A DNA stretch of 64,000 nucleotides, from contig NC_081146.1 in assembly GCF_958295425.1 (NCBI RefSeq), positions 10,117,485 through 10,181,484 on the forward strand, given 5' to 3'. Positions 63,405 to 64,000 of this stretch are shown piece by piece (the stretch's first letter is position 1; every line of letters begins with the position of its first letter). Below the pieces are notes generated by a model. That model ran no database searches. It was not told where the DNA came from and was given only the letters and a program-made list of their open reading frames with translations. Both the position numbers and the translations under genes were made by a program. Origin of the DNA: Solea solea. Its lineage: Eukaryota; Chordata; Actinopteri; Pleuronectiformes; Soleidae.

Positions 63405-63800
63405 AGTGCCATACACTTTATTGTCCTCATGGGGCAATTTGTTTAAAGCTCAGTGGTGCTGCATATATCCACCTATTCATCACATAAGGCTTCAAACTTG
63501 GCAGGTGACTTATGGAGAGACTTACATCTCGACATTGGCGTGAACCGCTTCCGGTCCCTCTCACACAAGCAGGCACAATCAATAAACAAACGCACACATT
63601 CAACACAGTCAACAATCAAAATAAGTAAAGTAAAATAAAAACATTAACATTATTACCCAGCTGTCAACACTGCAATGGACATATTTGCACTTAACTCAAT
63701 ATTGCACAGACCCACCTATTGCACTCCAGGTAGTATTGCACAGAAATGAACGGCATATAACAGCACGGACAGATCTTTATGTCTTTTCCAAACTCTTATT
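63405..63800 (-). mobile_element. LINE 3' UTR fragment, minus strand
   Basis: The minus-strand terminus reads AAATTGCCCCATGAGGACAA then TAAAGTGTATGG, like the plus-strand tail at 14290-14340. Upstream of it are GTGCAATA words (63700-63745), common in teleost LINE 3' UTRs. No RT coding part in the window. Confidence 0.45.
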
Positions 63801-64000
63801 AAAATGCTGATGAAAAACAGCACAAATAGGATTTTAAAACAATTTTATATAAAAGAGAACAATTATCCACAGAGATTTACCACCAAGACTCATCAGGGAA
63901 TTACTGTAATACATCCACAAATAATAAATGCAGCTTTTGCAAAGTATACTGTAGATGAATAAACAGCGAGTAAACTCACCTTTTACTTATTCACTGTGTA

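Overview
The window is nuclear DNA of a ray-finned fish, most likely a percomorph-type teleost. It holds spliced vertebrate genes with canonical GT/AG introns and AT-rich introns. It also has many short interspersed elements of kinds common in teleost genomes: MITEs, L2-like and other LINE scraps, and CA/GA/TATC microsatellites. No bacterial, viral or CRISPR-like structure is visible. The species cannot be told from the sequence alone.

Layout. (1) 444-13154, minus strand: the first 580 codons of an oxysterol-binding-protein-related gene, best matched to ORP3 (osbpl3). It has a PH domain, an FFAT motif and the first part of the sterol/lipid-binding (ORD) region; the rest lies beyond the left edge. 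A likely non-coding first exon and promoter lie near 26.55-26.83 kb, making a roughly 13.4 kb first intron full of repeats. (2) 29095-31111, minus strand: a compact eight-exon gene homologous to human C7orf31 (SPMIP4, a sperm axoneme microtubule inner protein), complete, 472 aa. (3) 33972-34176, minus strand: a convincing 3'-terminal exon that I could not assign. (4) 36097-47581, plus strand: a complete 20-exon pde11a gene, 942 aa, encoding a dual-specificity cAMP/cGMP phosphodiesterase with two GAF domains and a full catalytic domain. Its 3' UTR runs to a poly(A) signal at 48861. (5) 48.9-64 kb: about 15 kb without a recognisable exon, holding LINE remnants, MITEs and simple repeats.

How the genes relate. 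There is no operon-like logic. The interest is synteny: in human, PDE11A sits beside OSBPL6 on the HOXD chromosome, whereas OSBPL3 and C7orf31 sit together on the HOXA chromosome. Finding pde11a next to osbpl3 and spmip4 suggests the PDE11A copy of the HOXA-side paralogon, kept in fish and lost in mammals. The most unusual protein-level feature is the Ser/Glu-rich and then Cys-rich C-terminal tail of this PDE11A. No wholly new biological system is evident.
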